Source: Nocardia abscessus NBRC 100374 (GTDB lineage: Bacteria; Actinomycetota; Actinomycetes; Mycobacteriales; Mycobacteriaceae). From it: a DNA stretch of 64,000 nucleotides. Below, piece after piece: positions 1-8,800 of this stretch. A program made the translations under genes and the position numbers. Under the pieces are notes generated by a model. The model did not search any database. It saw nothing but the letters and a program-made list of their open reading frames with translations, and was not told the origin of the DNA. Each line of letters starts with the position of its first letter. Within the stretch, counting starts at the first letter, position 1. The stretch spans positions 1 to 64,000 of the forward strand of contig NZ_BAFP01000032.1 of NCBI RefSeq assembly GCF_000308455.1, in the 5' to 3' direction.

Positions 1-430
1 CCTGGAGTTGGGTGCGCCGGGCGCGTTGGTAGTCGAGCGCAAGACATAGTGCACGCAGCTCGGTGCACCCGGCTTCGAGCGCTTGATCGTCAAGTCGACC
101 GGTGCTCGTGGTCAACCGCCTACGCGGCCGCTGCTCGGAGGTGAGTCGGGCTGGGTTGGTTTTCCAGGGTCTGCGGCGCTGGGTGATCGGCCCCTCTGTG
201 GCTCGCGTCCGAGCGACGGCTGCGTGCTCGTTCGTCGCGGGTGCGGCGGCCGCGCGGGCGCGAGCTGGGCCGCGAACGGGCGCATGCTCGGTCTCGCTTC
301 GCTCGGAACCTGGGGTTCGGGTGCGCCGGGCGCGTTGGCATTCGCGCTCCGGATGAAGTGCACGGTGTTCGGGTGGCTGATCGTCAGGTCGACCGGTACT
401 GGTCAACCGCCTGTGCGGCAGCCGCTGAGG
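1..430. repeat. Two imperfect ~300-bp direct repeat units in non-coding DNA
   Basis: Two stretches about 300 bases apart resemble each other. GGTGCGCCGGGCGCGTTGG occurs near 11 and again near 320. A block with GATCGTCA, GTCGACCGGT and GGTCAACCGCCT occurs near 85-120 and again near 379-411. Spacing differs slightly (309 against 294 bases), so the units carry indels. Possible reading frames here have no recognisable product and lack an obvious ribosome site. The repeat probably continues upstream of the window. Its function is unknown. Confidence 0.6.
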
Positions 431-653
431 TGTGTGCCGACCTTGTTCGTTGACCAGGCGCTGCGCGCTGGATGCTTGCGACCGTGTTGGGACTCGCGTC
501 GGAGTGGCGGCTGCTTTCCTTCGGCGCCGACGTGGGCAGCCCAACTGTGCATGTTCGGACTCTTCGGCTTCGCCCCGGTGGTTCGGAAGGCGGAGGGTGA
601 TCGTGAGGCTCGATGCGTGGCCGGGGCGGGTCTCGGTTCGCTGCGATGGTCGG

Positions 654-688
654 TGCGGTGTGCGGTGTGCGGTGTGCGGTGTGCGGTG
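654..688. repeat. Five tandem copies of TGCGGTG
   Basis: Five perfect head-to-tail copies of the 7-mer TGCGGTG lie in the non-coding region upstream of glpD, followed by a degenerate TGGCGGG. The whole 1-840 stretch is visibly richer in G and T than in C and A on this strand. Simple slippage-prone repeat; no function can be read from it. Confidence 0.8.
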
Positions 689-883
689 TGGCGGGCGCGG
701 CTCGGTGTTCCTTGCCTCACTGGGGCGTGGGTGGGGGCTCGCGGGTCGGTAGGGTGGGTCTTGTTACTGGTGAGTAGGTCGGGGCGACACGGATTCGGGT
801 GCGGCGGTCGATTCGCGGCGATTCGCCTAGCCTGGACCTGAAGGCTCGATCGGACACATCCGCGTCGGCTGGAGGAGTCGAGC

Positions 884-2617
884 ATGGCCAAGAAACCGGA
901 TTCGCAGTTCCTCGGCCCGGAGCAGCGCAGTACGGCGTGGGAGCGCTTCGGCAAGGATCATTTCGATGTGGTCGTCGTCGGCGGTGGCGTGGTCGGTGCG
1001 GGCATCGCGCTGGACGCGGCGACCAGGGGCTTGCAGGTCGCGTTGGTCGAGGCCCGCGATCTCGGGTCCGGCACGTCCAGCCGGTCGTCGAAGATGTTCC
1101 ACGGCGGGCTGCGCTATCTGGAACAGCTGGAGTTCGGATTGGTGCGCGAGGCGCTGCGAGAACGCGAGCTCACGCTGTCCACCCTGGCGCCGCACCTGGT
1201 GAAGCCGCTGCGGTTTCTGTACCCGCTTACCCACCGTGTCTGGGAGCGTCCGTATGTAGCCGCGGGCCTGGTCCTCTACGACACCATGGGCGGCTCCAAA
1301 TCCGTACCGGGTCAACAGCATCTGACGCGCGCGGGCGCTCTGCGACTGGCGCCGGGGTTGCGGCGCGACTCGCTGATCGGCGGTGTCGCCTACTACGACA
1401 CGGTGGTGGACGATGCGCGCCACACCATGATGGTGGCGCGCACGGCCGCCCATTACGGCGCGGTGATCCGCACGTCCACCCAGGTCGTCGGGTTCCTCCG
1501 GGAGGCGGACCGGGTGGTCGGTGTGAAGGTGCGCGACACCGAGGACGGGCGTACCGGTGAGGTCCGTGGACATGTGGTGATCAACGCGACCGGCGTGTGG
1601 ACCGACGAAGTCCAAGCCCTGTCGCATCAGCGGGGCCGGTTCCACGTGCGCGCTTCCAAAGGCGTGCACATCGTGGTGCCCAGGGACCGGATCGTCAGCG
1701 ACACCGCGATCATCCTGCGCACCGCCACCTCGGTGCTGTTCGTCATCCCGTGGGGCGCGCACTGGATCGTCGGCACCACCGACACCGAGTGGAACCTCGA
1801 CCTGGCGCATCCCGCCGCGACCAAGGCCGACATCGATTACCTGCTGGGACGGGTGAACGAGGTACTGGTCACGCCGCTCACACCCGACGACATCGACGGC
1901 GTGTACGCGGGTCTGCGCCCGCTGCTGGCGGGGGAGAGCGACGAGACGTCCAAGCTGTCGCGTGAGCACGCCGTCGCCCGGGTGGCACCCGGGCTGGTCG
2001 GCATCGCGGGAGGCAAGTACACCACCTATCGCGTGATGGCCTACGACGCGGTGGACGAGGTGGCGGAAGACATTCCGGCCCGGGTCTCGCCCTCGGTCAC
2101 GGCGAAGGTGCCGTTACTCGGCGCCGACGGCTATTTCGCGCTGGTCAACCAGACGGTCCAGCTGGCCGAGACCTTTGGCGTGCATCCCTACCGGATCAAG
2201 CACCTGCTGGATCGGTACGGTTCGCTCATCGAGGAGGTCATGGCCTTCGCCGAGGACAAACCCGAACTCCTGCAACCGATTACGGACGCACCGTCCTATC
2301 TGCAGGTGGAGGCGGTCTACGCGGCGGCTGCCGAGGGCGCCCTGCACCTGGACGACGTGCTGGCCCGGCGGACCAGGATCTCGATCGAGTACGCGCATCG
2401 CGGGGCCAATTGCGCGGAGCAGGTGGCTCAGCTGATCGCACCCATCTTGGGCTGGGACGACGAGGAAATCGACCGGGAGGTCCGCACCTATCAGGCGCGG
2501 GTCGACGCGGAGGTCCACTCGCAGACCCAGCCGGACGACGCCTCCGCCGACGCCCTGCGGATCGCGGCTCCGGAGCCACGCCCGGAGATTTTGGAGCCGG
2601 TGCCATCGGAAGGGTGA
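884..2617 (+). CDS. glpD: Aerobic glycerol-3-phosphate dehydrogenase
   Basis: FAD-dependent oxidation of sn-glycerol 3-phosphate to dihydroxyacetone phosphate, feeding electrons to quinone at the membrane face. The 577-residue product has the N-terminal dinucleotide-binding motif VVGGGVVGAG (about 31-40), the family signature SSKMFHGGLRYLE (about 67-80), a second FAD segment IAGGKYTTYR before the C-terminal domain, and the usual C-terminal cap. The ATG is preceded by GGAGGAG at good spacing. It is monocistronic, with a long repeat-bearing leader upstream and a convergent TetR gene downstream. It corresponds to GlpD2 in the mycobacterial gene order. The C-terminal 40 residues are Pro/Ala/Glu-rich and probably disordered. 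Confidence 0.95.
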   Translation: MAKKPDSQFLGPEQRSTAWERFGKDHFDVVVVGGGVVGAGIALDAATRGLQVALVEARDLGSGTSSRSSKMFHGGLRYLEQLEFGLVREALRERELTLSTLAPHLVKPLRFLYPLTHRVWERPYVAAGLVLYDTMGGSKSVPGQQHLTRAGALRLAPGLRRDSLIGGVAYYDTVVDDARHTMMVARTAAHYGAVIRTSTQVVGFLREADRVVGVKVRDTEDGRTGEVRGHVVINATGVWTDEVQALSHQRGRFHVRASKGVHIVVPRDRIVSDTAIILRTATSVLFVIPWGAHWIVGTTDTEWNLDLAHPAATKADIDYLLGRVNEVLVTPLTPDDIDGVYAGLRPLLAGESDETSKLSREHAVARVAPGLVGIAGGKYTTYRVMAYDAVDEVAEDIPARVSPSVTAKVPLLGADGYFALVNQTVQLAETFGVHPYRIKHLLDRYGSLIEEVMAFAEDKPELLQPITDAPSYLQVEAVYAAAAEGALHLDDVLARRTRISIEYAHRGANCAEQVAQLIAPILGWDDEEIDREVRTYQARVDAEVHSQTQPDDASADALRIAAPEPRPEILEPVPSEG

Positions 2618-2852
2618 GCCGACCGGCATACCCGGCGGGCGCGGGAAGCTGAGCCGGATGGCCGCATACTGATCCATCGGTGCGGCACGGTTGCTCCGCG
2701 CCCCGTGGCATCGGCGATGCGCAGGGTGCAGGTCGGCACGATGCGGTAGCGGTGTCGCCTGTACCGGCGGCTCACCCCTGACCTGACCGCAGCCATCGAC
2801 GCAGCCCGTGGCGGTTCACCTGTGCATCACCGCCCGAAGGTGATCGGCTCGA

Positions 2853-3506
2853 TCAGTCTTCGCCGTCGGACGTTTCCATCCGCATAGCCCAGGCGACCAG
2901 TGAGCGCAGATAGCGCAGCACCAGCTCGTCCGGGTACTCGATCGGGTCGGTCAGGTGCAGGCGGGCCAGTTCCTCCATGGCGGCCAACAGGATTCGCTCC
3001 GTCGGGCCGTTCGGATCCACGGTGACGCCGAGGTATCGGGACAGATGGCGCGCGCCGATCGCGCGGGCGTAGGCCCGGCCGAGCGCGAGTCGCTCGCGGA
3101 GTTCGGGCGGCCCGCCGTCGAACGGGCTGAGCATGATGCGCCAGCTGGTCGGCGCGGCGTGCAGGTAGGCGAGGATGCCCCGGCCGACCCGGTCCACGTC
3201 ACCGTGGTCCCAGTCCACGCTGCGCACACCGGTGAACGCGATGGCAGACTCGCGATCCAGCAGCGCCGACGTCAGCCCGGACAGATCGGTGAACTGCTGG
3301 TACACCAGCGCACGGGCCACTCGCGCCTCGCGGGCGACCCGGTCGATGCTCACCGCGCCGAAGCCCTCGGTGGCGACGATGTCGCGCGCCACGTTCAACA
3401 GTTGGGTACGGCGGTCGGCGGCGGACATCCGGCGCTTCGGCCGCGCCCGAGGCGGATCCGGGAGTTCGGCGATGCCGCGCTCGGACGTGGAGCGGTCCGT
3501 GGTCAC
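2853..3506 (-). CDS. TetR-family transcriptional regulator
   Basis: About 217 residues. The N-terminal helix-turn-helix region (about 35-75; TQLLNVARDIVATEGF followed by VARALVYQQFTD) is typical of TetR, and the C-terminal half is a helical ligand domain. I chose the GTG whose GTGA overlaps the stop of the upstream oxidoreductase gene, which implies translational coupling. A longer reading frame continues upstream but only antisense to the oxidoreductase and is not coding. The ligand is unknown; the coupling suggests it senses something linked to the oxidoreductase or its isoprenoid substrate. Its first 30 residues are Pro/Arg-rich. Confidence 0.85.
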   Translation of the reverse strand: MTTDRSTSERGIAELPDPPRARPKRRMSAADRRTQLLNVARDIVATEGFGAVSIDRVAREARVARALVYQQFTDLSGLTSALLDRESAIAFTGVRSVDWDHGDVDRVGRGILAYLHAAPTSWRIMLSPFDGGPPELRERLALGRAYARAIGARHLSRYLGVTVDPNGPTERILLAAMEELARLHLTDPIEYPDELVLRYLRSLVAWAMRMETSDGED

Positions 3507-4864
3507 GCCATCGAAGGTAGCTCGAGCAGCAGATCCACCGCCCGTGCCGCACTCTGCACAGCGCTCTCCATCGTCGCCGACCAGTCGGTGGCGGTCCAGT
3601 CGCCCGCGAGCACCAATGTGGGCACCGAGGTGCGCTGGCCCGGTCGCAGCCCGTGGGTGCCGACGACCTGCGAGAAAGTGGCTTTCGGCATGCGCACGAC
3701 CTGCGCCTGCACCACGTTCGCCGCTCGTGCCTCGGGATAGTAGCGGCGCAGCAGCGCCATCTGCTCGGCGACGATCTCGTCGCTGGACTTGTGGATCTGT
3801 TCGTACGCGCCACTGGTGGTCAGGCAGTACAGCCAGCCTTTCGCGGTGCTGCGTCCGGTCATCCGCTGGCGGTCGAAGACCTCGTCGATGACGCCGGTTC
3901 CCCCGATCAGCGCCTCGAACTCGGCCGTGGTGCCCAGCGGGCGGTCGAGGTAGAGGTTGGTGCTGACGATCGGCGTGTAGCCCAGTTTGTCGGCCGCCGC
4001 GTAGATCTCGGCATGCTCGGGCAGTTCGTCGAGCAACCCGCCGATACTGGAATTGGGCACCGCGCACACCACCGCGTCGGCCGGAATCGTGGTGCCGTCG
4101 GCCAAGGCGACACCGGTGACCCGGCCGTCCGCGATATGAATGCGACGGGCCACGGCCCGATGGCGCACCCGCACGCCGTGCTGATCGAAGATCCGCAGCG
4201 CCCCGGTGACATACAGGGTGTCCAGGTCGGTGGTCGGGTAACCGATGTCGACGGCCCGCCGGTGCCGCAGGCCGAGCCGGATGCCGGTGGCCAGCACGTC
4301 GGCGAACACCTTCGCCGATTCCCGCTGCACCGGCTCCGCCGCGATGCCGAGCGCGAGCCAATCCCACAGCGCCTCACGCGCTTTCGCGGGCATGCCGATC
4401 CGGTCGAACCATTGCTCGGTGGTGAGGTCGGGCAGGTCGGCGGGCTGGTGCAGGCACTGCCAGCCGAGCCGGAGCGTGGCGAGGGCCGCACGCACGCGTT
4501 CGGATGGGTTCGCGTCGGGATGCGCGCCGGACAGCGTGCGCAGCGCGGCGATTCCTTTGGTGCGCATGGTGACGCTGCGGCCATCGGGCCAGCGCAGTGT
4601 GCCCCCGTGCGGAAAAGCGACGTATTGCCGCGTGCCGACACTCGTGAGATAGCGGAACAAGTGGTCGTAGCCACTGGCGATCACGTGCTGACCGTTGTCC
4701 GGCGTATCGTCCACCGCCTCGGCGCGCATGGCGTGGGCGCGGCCACCGAGCCGGCCTCTGCGCTCCAGCAGGGTGACCTGCTTGCCCGCCTCCGCCAGCC
4801 AGACCGCCGAGGCGAGCCCGGCCAGGCCGCCTCCGATCACCACATATCGCCGTGGGTCGCCCAT
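3503..4864 (-). CDS. FAD-dependent amine oxidase/desaturase, HpnE or phytoene desaturase-like
   Basis: A 453-residue flavoprotein. It starts with the dinucleotide-binding motif VIGGGLAGLASAVWLAE (about 8-25), followed by LERRGRLGGRAHAM, the GGRA motif of amine oxidases and carotenoid desaturases. It ends with a second FAD segment LVLAGDWTATDWSATMESAV. This arrangement fits hydroxysqualene dehydroxylase HpnE or a carotenoid-type desaturase, acting on a polyprenyl substrate at the membrane. No squalene/hopene or phytoene synthase gene is adjacent, so the substrate is open. The start ATG was chosen because GGGAGG lies four bases upstream; an in-frame ATG 24 bases earlier lacks a site. Confidence 0.75.
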   Translation of the reverse strand: MGDPRRYVVIGGGLAGLASAVWLAEAGKQVTLLERRGRLGGRAHAMRAEAVDDTPDNGQHVIASGYDHLFRYLTSVGTRQYVAFPHGGTLRWPDGRSVTMRTKGIAALRTLSGAHPDANPSERVRAALATLRLGWQCLHQPADLPDLTTEQWFDRIGMPAKAREALWDWLALGIAAEPVQRESAKVFADVLATGIRLGLRHRRAVDIGYPTTDLDTLYVTGALRIFDQHGVRVRHRAVARRIHIADGRVTGVALADGTTIPADAVVCAVPNSSIGGLLDELPEHAEIYAAADKLGYTPIVSTNLYLDRPLGTTAEFEALIGGTGVIDEVFDRQRMTGRSTAKGWLYCLTTSGAYEQIHKSSDEIVAEQMALLRRYYPEARAANVVQAQVVRMPKATFSQVVGTHGLRPGQRTSVPTLVLAGDWTATDWSATMESAVQSAARAVDLLLELPSMA

Positions 4865-4951
4865 GGTGCCTCCCGCCATAGCTGACAAGTTGTAAGTTAG
4901 GTGGGCGGGAGTGACTCGTCAAGGGCGGAGCGGCTTTTGGCTCGACGCGGG

Positions 4952-5734
4952 TCAGTCAGCGGGGATCGGCTGGCACTGGGGGCAGAAGAAAATGCCGCGT
5001 TCCCGTTGCACCACGCGGTCGTAATCGGGTGCGGTGTCACCGAGCAGATCGGCGGCGAACGGCGTGCCGCAGCGCGGGCACGGACGGTGGGTGCGGCCGT
5101 AGGCCAAAGGCCGTCGCGGTGGTTTCGCGGCCGCTTCGGCCAGAATGCGGTGCGCCTCGTTCACCAGTGCGAGCAAGTCGGGAACGTCACCGACCTTGGT
5201 CGCGGGGTGGACGCGGCGCAGGAAACACACCTCACTGCGGAAGACGTTGCCTATCCCGGCGAGGTTGCGCTGGTCCAGCAGGGCAACGCCGATGGACTGG
5301 TCGGGGTAGCGCTCCAATCGCCGGACGGCCTCCGCGGCATCCCAATTCGGCCCCAGCAGATCGGGTCCGAGATGGTCGACGACCCGGTGTTCGTCGCGCA
5401 CCCGAACCACTTCCACGGTGCCGAGGGAGAACCCGACGGCCTCGACCTCCGCCGTGCTCAAGACGACCCGGGCGGCGACGCGGGGCTTGGTCCAGCGCTG
5501 TCCACAGTGGAACACGCGCCAGCTGCCCTCCATCTTCAGGTGAGTGTGGACGCTCACGGTCGGCGTCCGGATGAACAAGTGTTTGCCGTAGCTGCCGACG
5601 CTCTCGACCACCTGTCCGCGCAGATCGACCGTCGCATAGCGAGGTACCCGGAAATCGCTGCGCGTCAATTCCTTTCCCTCCAGTGCGGCGCGGAGCCGTT
5701 TGGCGGCCAGAAAGACGGTGTCCCCCTCAGGCAT
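4952..5734 (-). CDS. nei: Fpg/Nei-family DNA glycosylase/AP lyase
   Basis: Base-excision repair glycosylase with beta/delta-lyase activity on oxidised pyrimidines. The 260-residue protein opens with MPEGDTVF, carrying the catalytic proline 2 and glutamate 3 of the Fpg/Nei fold. It has the helix-two-turn-helix segment (IGNVFRSEVCFLRRVHP) and ends in a four-cysteine zinc finger (CPRCG near 210 and CPQC near 252). The PEGDT start points to the Nei side of the family. It lies directly downstream of lhr on the same strand with a 93-base gap, the arrangement I recall for M. tuberculosis lhr-nei, so the two are probably co-transcribed. Confidence 0.93.
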   Translation of the reverse strand: MPEGDTVFLAAKRLRAALEGKELTRSDFRVPRYATVDLRGQVVESVGSYGKHLFIRTPTVSVHTHLKMEGSWRVFHCGQRWTKPRVAARVVLSTAEVEAVGFSLGTVEVVRVRDEHRVVDHLGPDLLGPNWDAAEAVRRLERYPDQSIGVALLDQRNLAGIGNVFRSEVCFLRRVHPATKVGDVPDLLALVNEAHRILAEAAAKPPRRPLAYGRTHRPCPRCGTPFAADLLGDTAPDYDRVVQRERGIFFCPQCQPIPAD

Positions 5735-5827
5735 ACGACAGCCCCGGCGCGCTCACAACCTCGTGATCTCGCGGCGCACCACCCGAATCTCGGCCCCGTC
5801 CGTGCCGGAGGCTCCCGAGGTGACTAC

Positions 5828-8800
5828 TCACGGGCGGCTCCGGAGACGGAGCCCGCGCGGGGTGGCGGAGAAGCCCGCTTCGGTCAGGAATACGGCGAAG
5901 GTGTTGCCGTGCACGGTGTCTCCGTTGACGCGATCGATCACCAGCGAGTCCACCCGGCGGCGGCGGACCAGGTCGGCGAGCGCTGCTGCTGCGGCGCGGC
6001 GGGCCTCTGGGTCCTCGGTGAAGGTGAGCAGGGTCTTGCCGCCCCGTTCCAGGTAGAGGACGAGTTCACCGTCGACGAGCACCACCAGCGCCCCGGCTTT
6101 GCGTCCGGGGCGATGCCCGCCCTCGACGTCGCTCTTCGGCCAGGCGAGCGCGGCGCCGTACGGGTTCGCGGGATCGCACGCGGCCAGCGCCAGTACGGTG
6201 CCGGTCGGCTGCCTGGACTCGGGACGGGCGCGTTCGGTATCGAAGGAACGCAAACGGTCCACCACGTCGGTGGTGGAGAACTGGGCGCCACCGAGCGAGT
6301 CGACGAAGTATCCCCGGCGGCAACGACCGCGGTCCTCGAACTCGGTGAGTACCCGGTACATCAGCGCGAACCCGCCGGGGACGCCCTCGTTCTGCACCGA
6401 GCCCCTGGTCAGCACCCCATATCGCTCCAGGAGCAGATCGGCGGTGGCGTGTGCGCGCACCGTGTTGTCCGACACACGCTCGGGCAGCAGCGACCATCGC
6501 CCGGCCACCGAGGGCGGACCGGAACGGGTGGGCATGCTCGGGCGGGGCAGGTAGGCACGGCCCCGTGGGGCGCGCCGGGGAGTGCGATGGGCCGTGGTGG
6601 TCCGGGTCGTGCCGGACAGCAGCGCCCGCACCGGTGCGAACGTGTCCCCGGCGACCATGCCCGCCCAAGCCAATTCCCACAGCGCGGAGGCCACCGCGGC
6701 GTCATCGAGCAGGCCGGTGGCGTCCGAGAGTTGCCGGAAGAAGTAGGCCCCGCCGCTCTGTGGCACCGGGATCAGCCGTTCCGACGGGGTGCCGGAGATC
6801 GGATGTCCCACGGCGGCCGCTGATTTCGAGTCGACCGGTGAGCGTCGTCCACGTCGGCCGCCATCCGTCCCGGACCCGTTGGATGTGGCAGCACCGTCGG
6901 TGTGACCGGCTGTCTCGGCGGATCGCCGGTGCGTGCCGCGACCGTCGACCGCGCTGCCGGGCGGCGGATCCGGGTCGTCCAACGGCACGGGCGCTCGATC
7001 CGGCACAGTCTGTTCGGGGTCGGGCGGCGTCCACGGTACGAAGGTCGCGCCCAGCGCGGTGAGCAGCCGAAGCTGCACGTCGGTGAGGTCGATCTCGTCC
7101 GGCGGCGCCAGCGTGAACGGCGCCTGCTCGGCCAGGTGCAACGCGATCCAGCCGTCCTTGGCGGTGATGGCGCCGTGCCCGGACCAGATCACCTCGCCGG
7201 TCGCCATGAGTTCGTCGAGCATGGCGGGGGTGTAGTCGCGCACCCGCGCGGGCAGGACGAGCGATTCCCACGCGGAGGCCGGAATCGGCACGCCGGCAAG
7301 CTGTTCCACGACGGACGCCACGCCGTCGACGCCGCGCAGCTCCCCGCTGCCGATGTGCTGCCAGGACGGCAGGAAGCGTCCGAACGCGGCGGTCGAGACC
7401 GGCTCGACCTCGTGCCTGGCGGCGGCGAGCGACCGGCGGCGCAGCCGGCGCAGCACCTGCGCGTCACACCATTCCGACCCGGCTGCTCCGGGCGTGAATT
7501 CACCCTCCACCACGCGTTTCTCGGCTATGAGTCGATGGAGCGCGGTAGCGGCGACCGCGGTGCCGAGACCGAACCGGGCCGCTACCGCCTCCGTGCCGAA
7601 CGGGCCGTGCGTGCGGGCGTAGCGGCCGATCAGATCGCCGAGTGGATCGGCCACCGGCTCGATGAACGCCGAGGGCGTGCCGATCGGCAGCGGGACCCCG
7701 AGCGCGTCACGCAACCGGGCCGCGTCCTCGACCGCGACCCACCAGGTGCGGTTCGCGAAGGAAACGTGCAGTGCCCGCCGGGTGGTTACCAGGCTCTCGA
7801 ACCAGGCCGTGGGGTCTTCGTCGCAGCGTTCGGTGGCCTCGGCGGCGGTGAGGGGGCCGAGCAGCCGCAGCAGATCCGCCAATCCCTCGGCGTCGCGCGC
7901 GTGCCGCTCCGGTGTGAGCCGTTGCAGTTCCCGCTCGGTCTGCTCGATGATCGTGGCGTCGAGCAGTTCGCGCAGCTCGACCCGGCCGAGCAACTCGGCA
8001 AGCAGCCCCGAGTCGAGCGAGAGCGCGGCGGCGCGCCGCTCGGCCAGCGGACTGTCGCCGTCGTACATGAACTGCCCGATGTAGTCGAACAGCAGGGCGT
8101 TCGCGAAGGGTGACGGCGTCGCCGTCTCCACCTCGACCAGCCGTACCTGGCGCCGCCCCACCCGGCCGAGCAGCTCGCGCAGCGACGGCAGGTCGTAGAC
8201 GTCGCGCAGGCACTCGCGCACCGTCTCCAGCAGAATCGGGAACTCGGGGAACTTGCGCGCCACGTCGAGCAGCTGGGCCGAGCGCTGCCGCTGCTGCCAC
8301 AGCGGTGCGCGCTTGCCGGGATCGCGGCGGGGCAGCAGCAACGCCCGCGCGGCGCATTCGCGGAACCGGGAGGCGAACAGCGCCGAGCCGCCCACCTGCT
8401 CGGTGACGACGTCGTCGATCTCGTCGGATTCGAAGACGAACAGTTCGGCGCCGGGTGGGTCGTCGGTGGTGTCGGGCAGGCGCACGACGATGCCGTCGTC
8501 GGAGGCGTTCGGCGCGGCGTCCACGCCGAACCGTTCGCGCAGCCGCGCTCCGACGGCCAGCGCCCACGGCGCGTGTACCGGGAGGCCGTAGGGCGAGTGC
8601 AGCACCAGCCGCCAGTCGCCGAGTTCGTCGCGGAACCGCTCCACCACCAGGGTGCGGTCGGTGGGCAGATGCCCCGTCGCGGTGCGCTGTTCGTCCAGCA
8701 GCGTGAGCAAATTGGTGGTCGCGTTGTCGTCCAGGCCGGCGGAGCGCATGAGTCCCGCGACGCGCTCCGGGACCGGAATTTCGCGCGATCCGTTCCCGAC

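Noticed and set aside
83-841. Long plus-strand frame across the 5' region
   Set aside because: Arg/Gly/Trp/Cys-rich translation without any domain, repeats rather than codon structure, and no ribosome site; treated as non-coding.
2790-2852. Hairpin ATCACC/GGTGAT as a terminator between glpD and the TetR gene
   Set aside because: Only a six-base stem and no U-run; too weak to annotate.
3507-4367. N-terminal extension of the TetR frame on the minus strand
   Set aside because: It runs in another frame of the FAD oxidoreductase gene; the GTG at 3506 with GTGA overlap is a better start.
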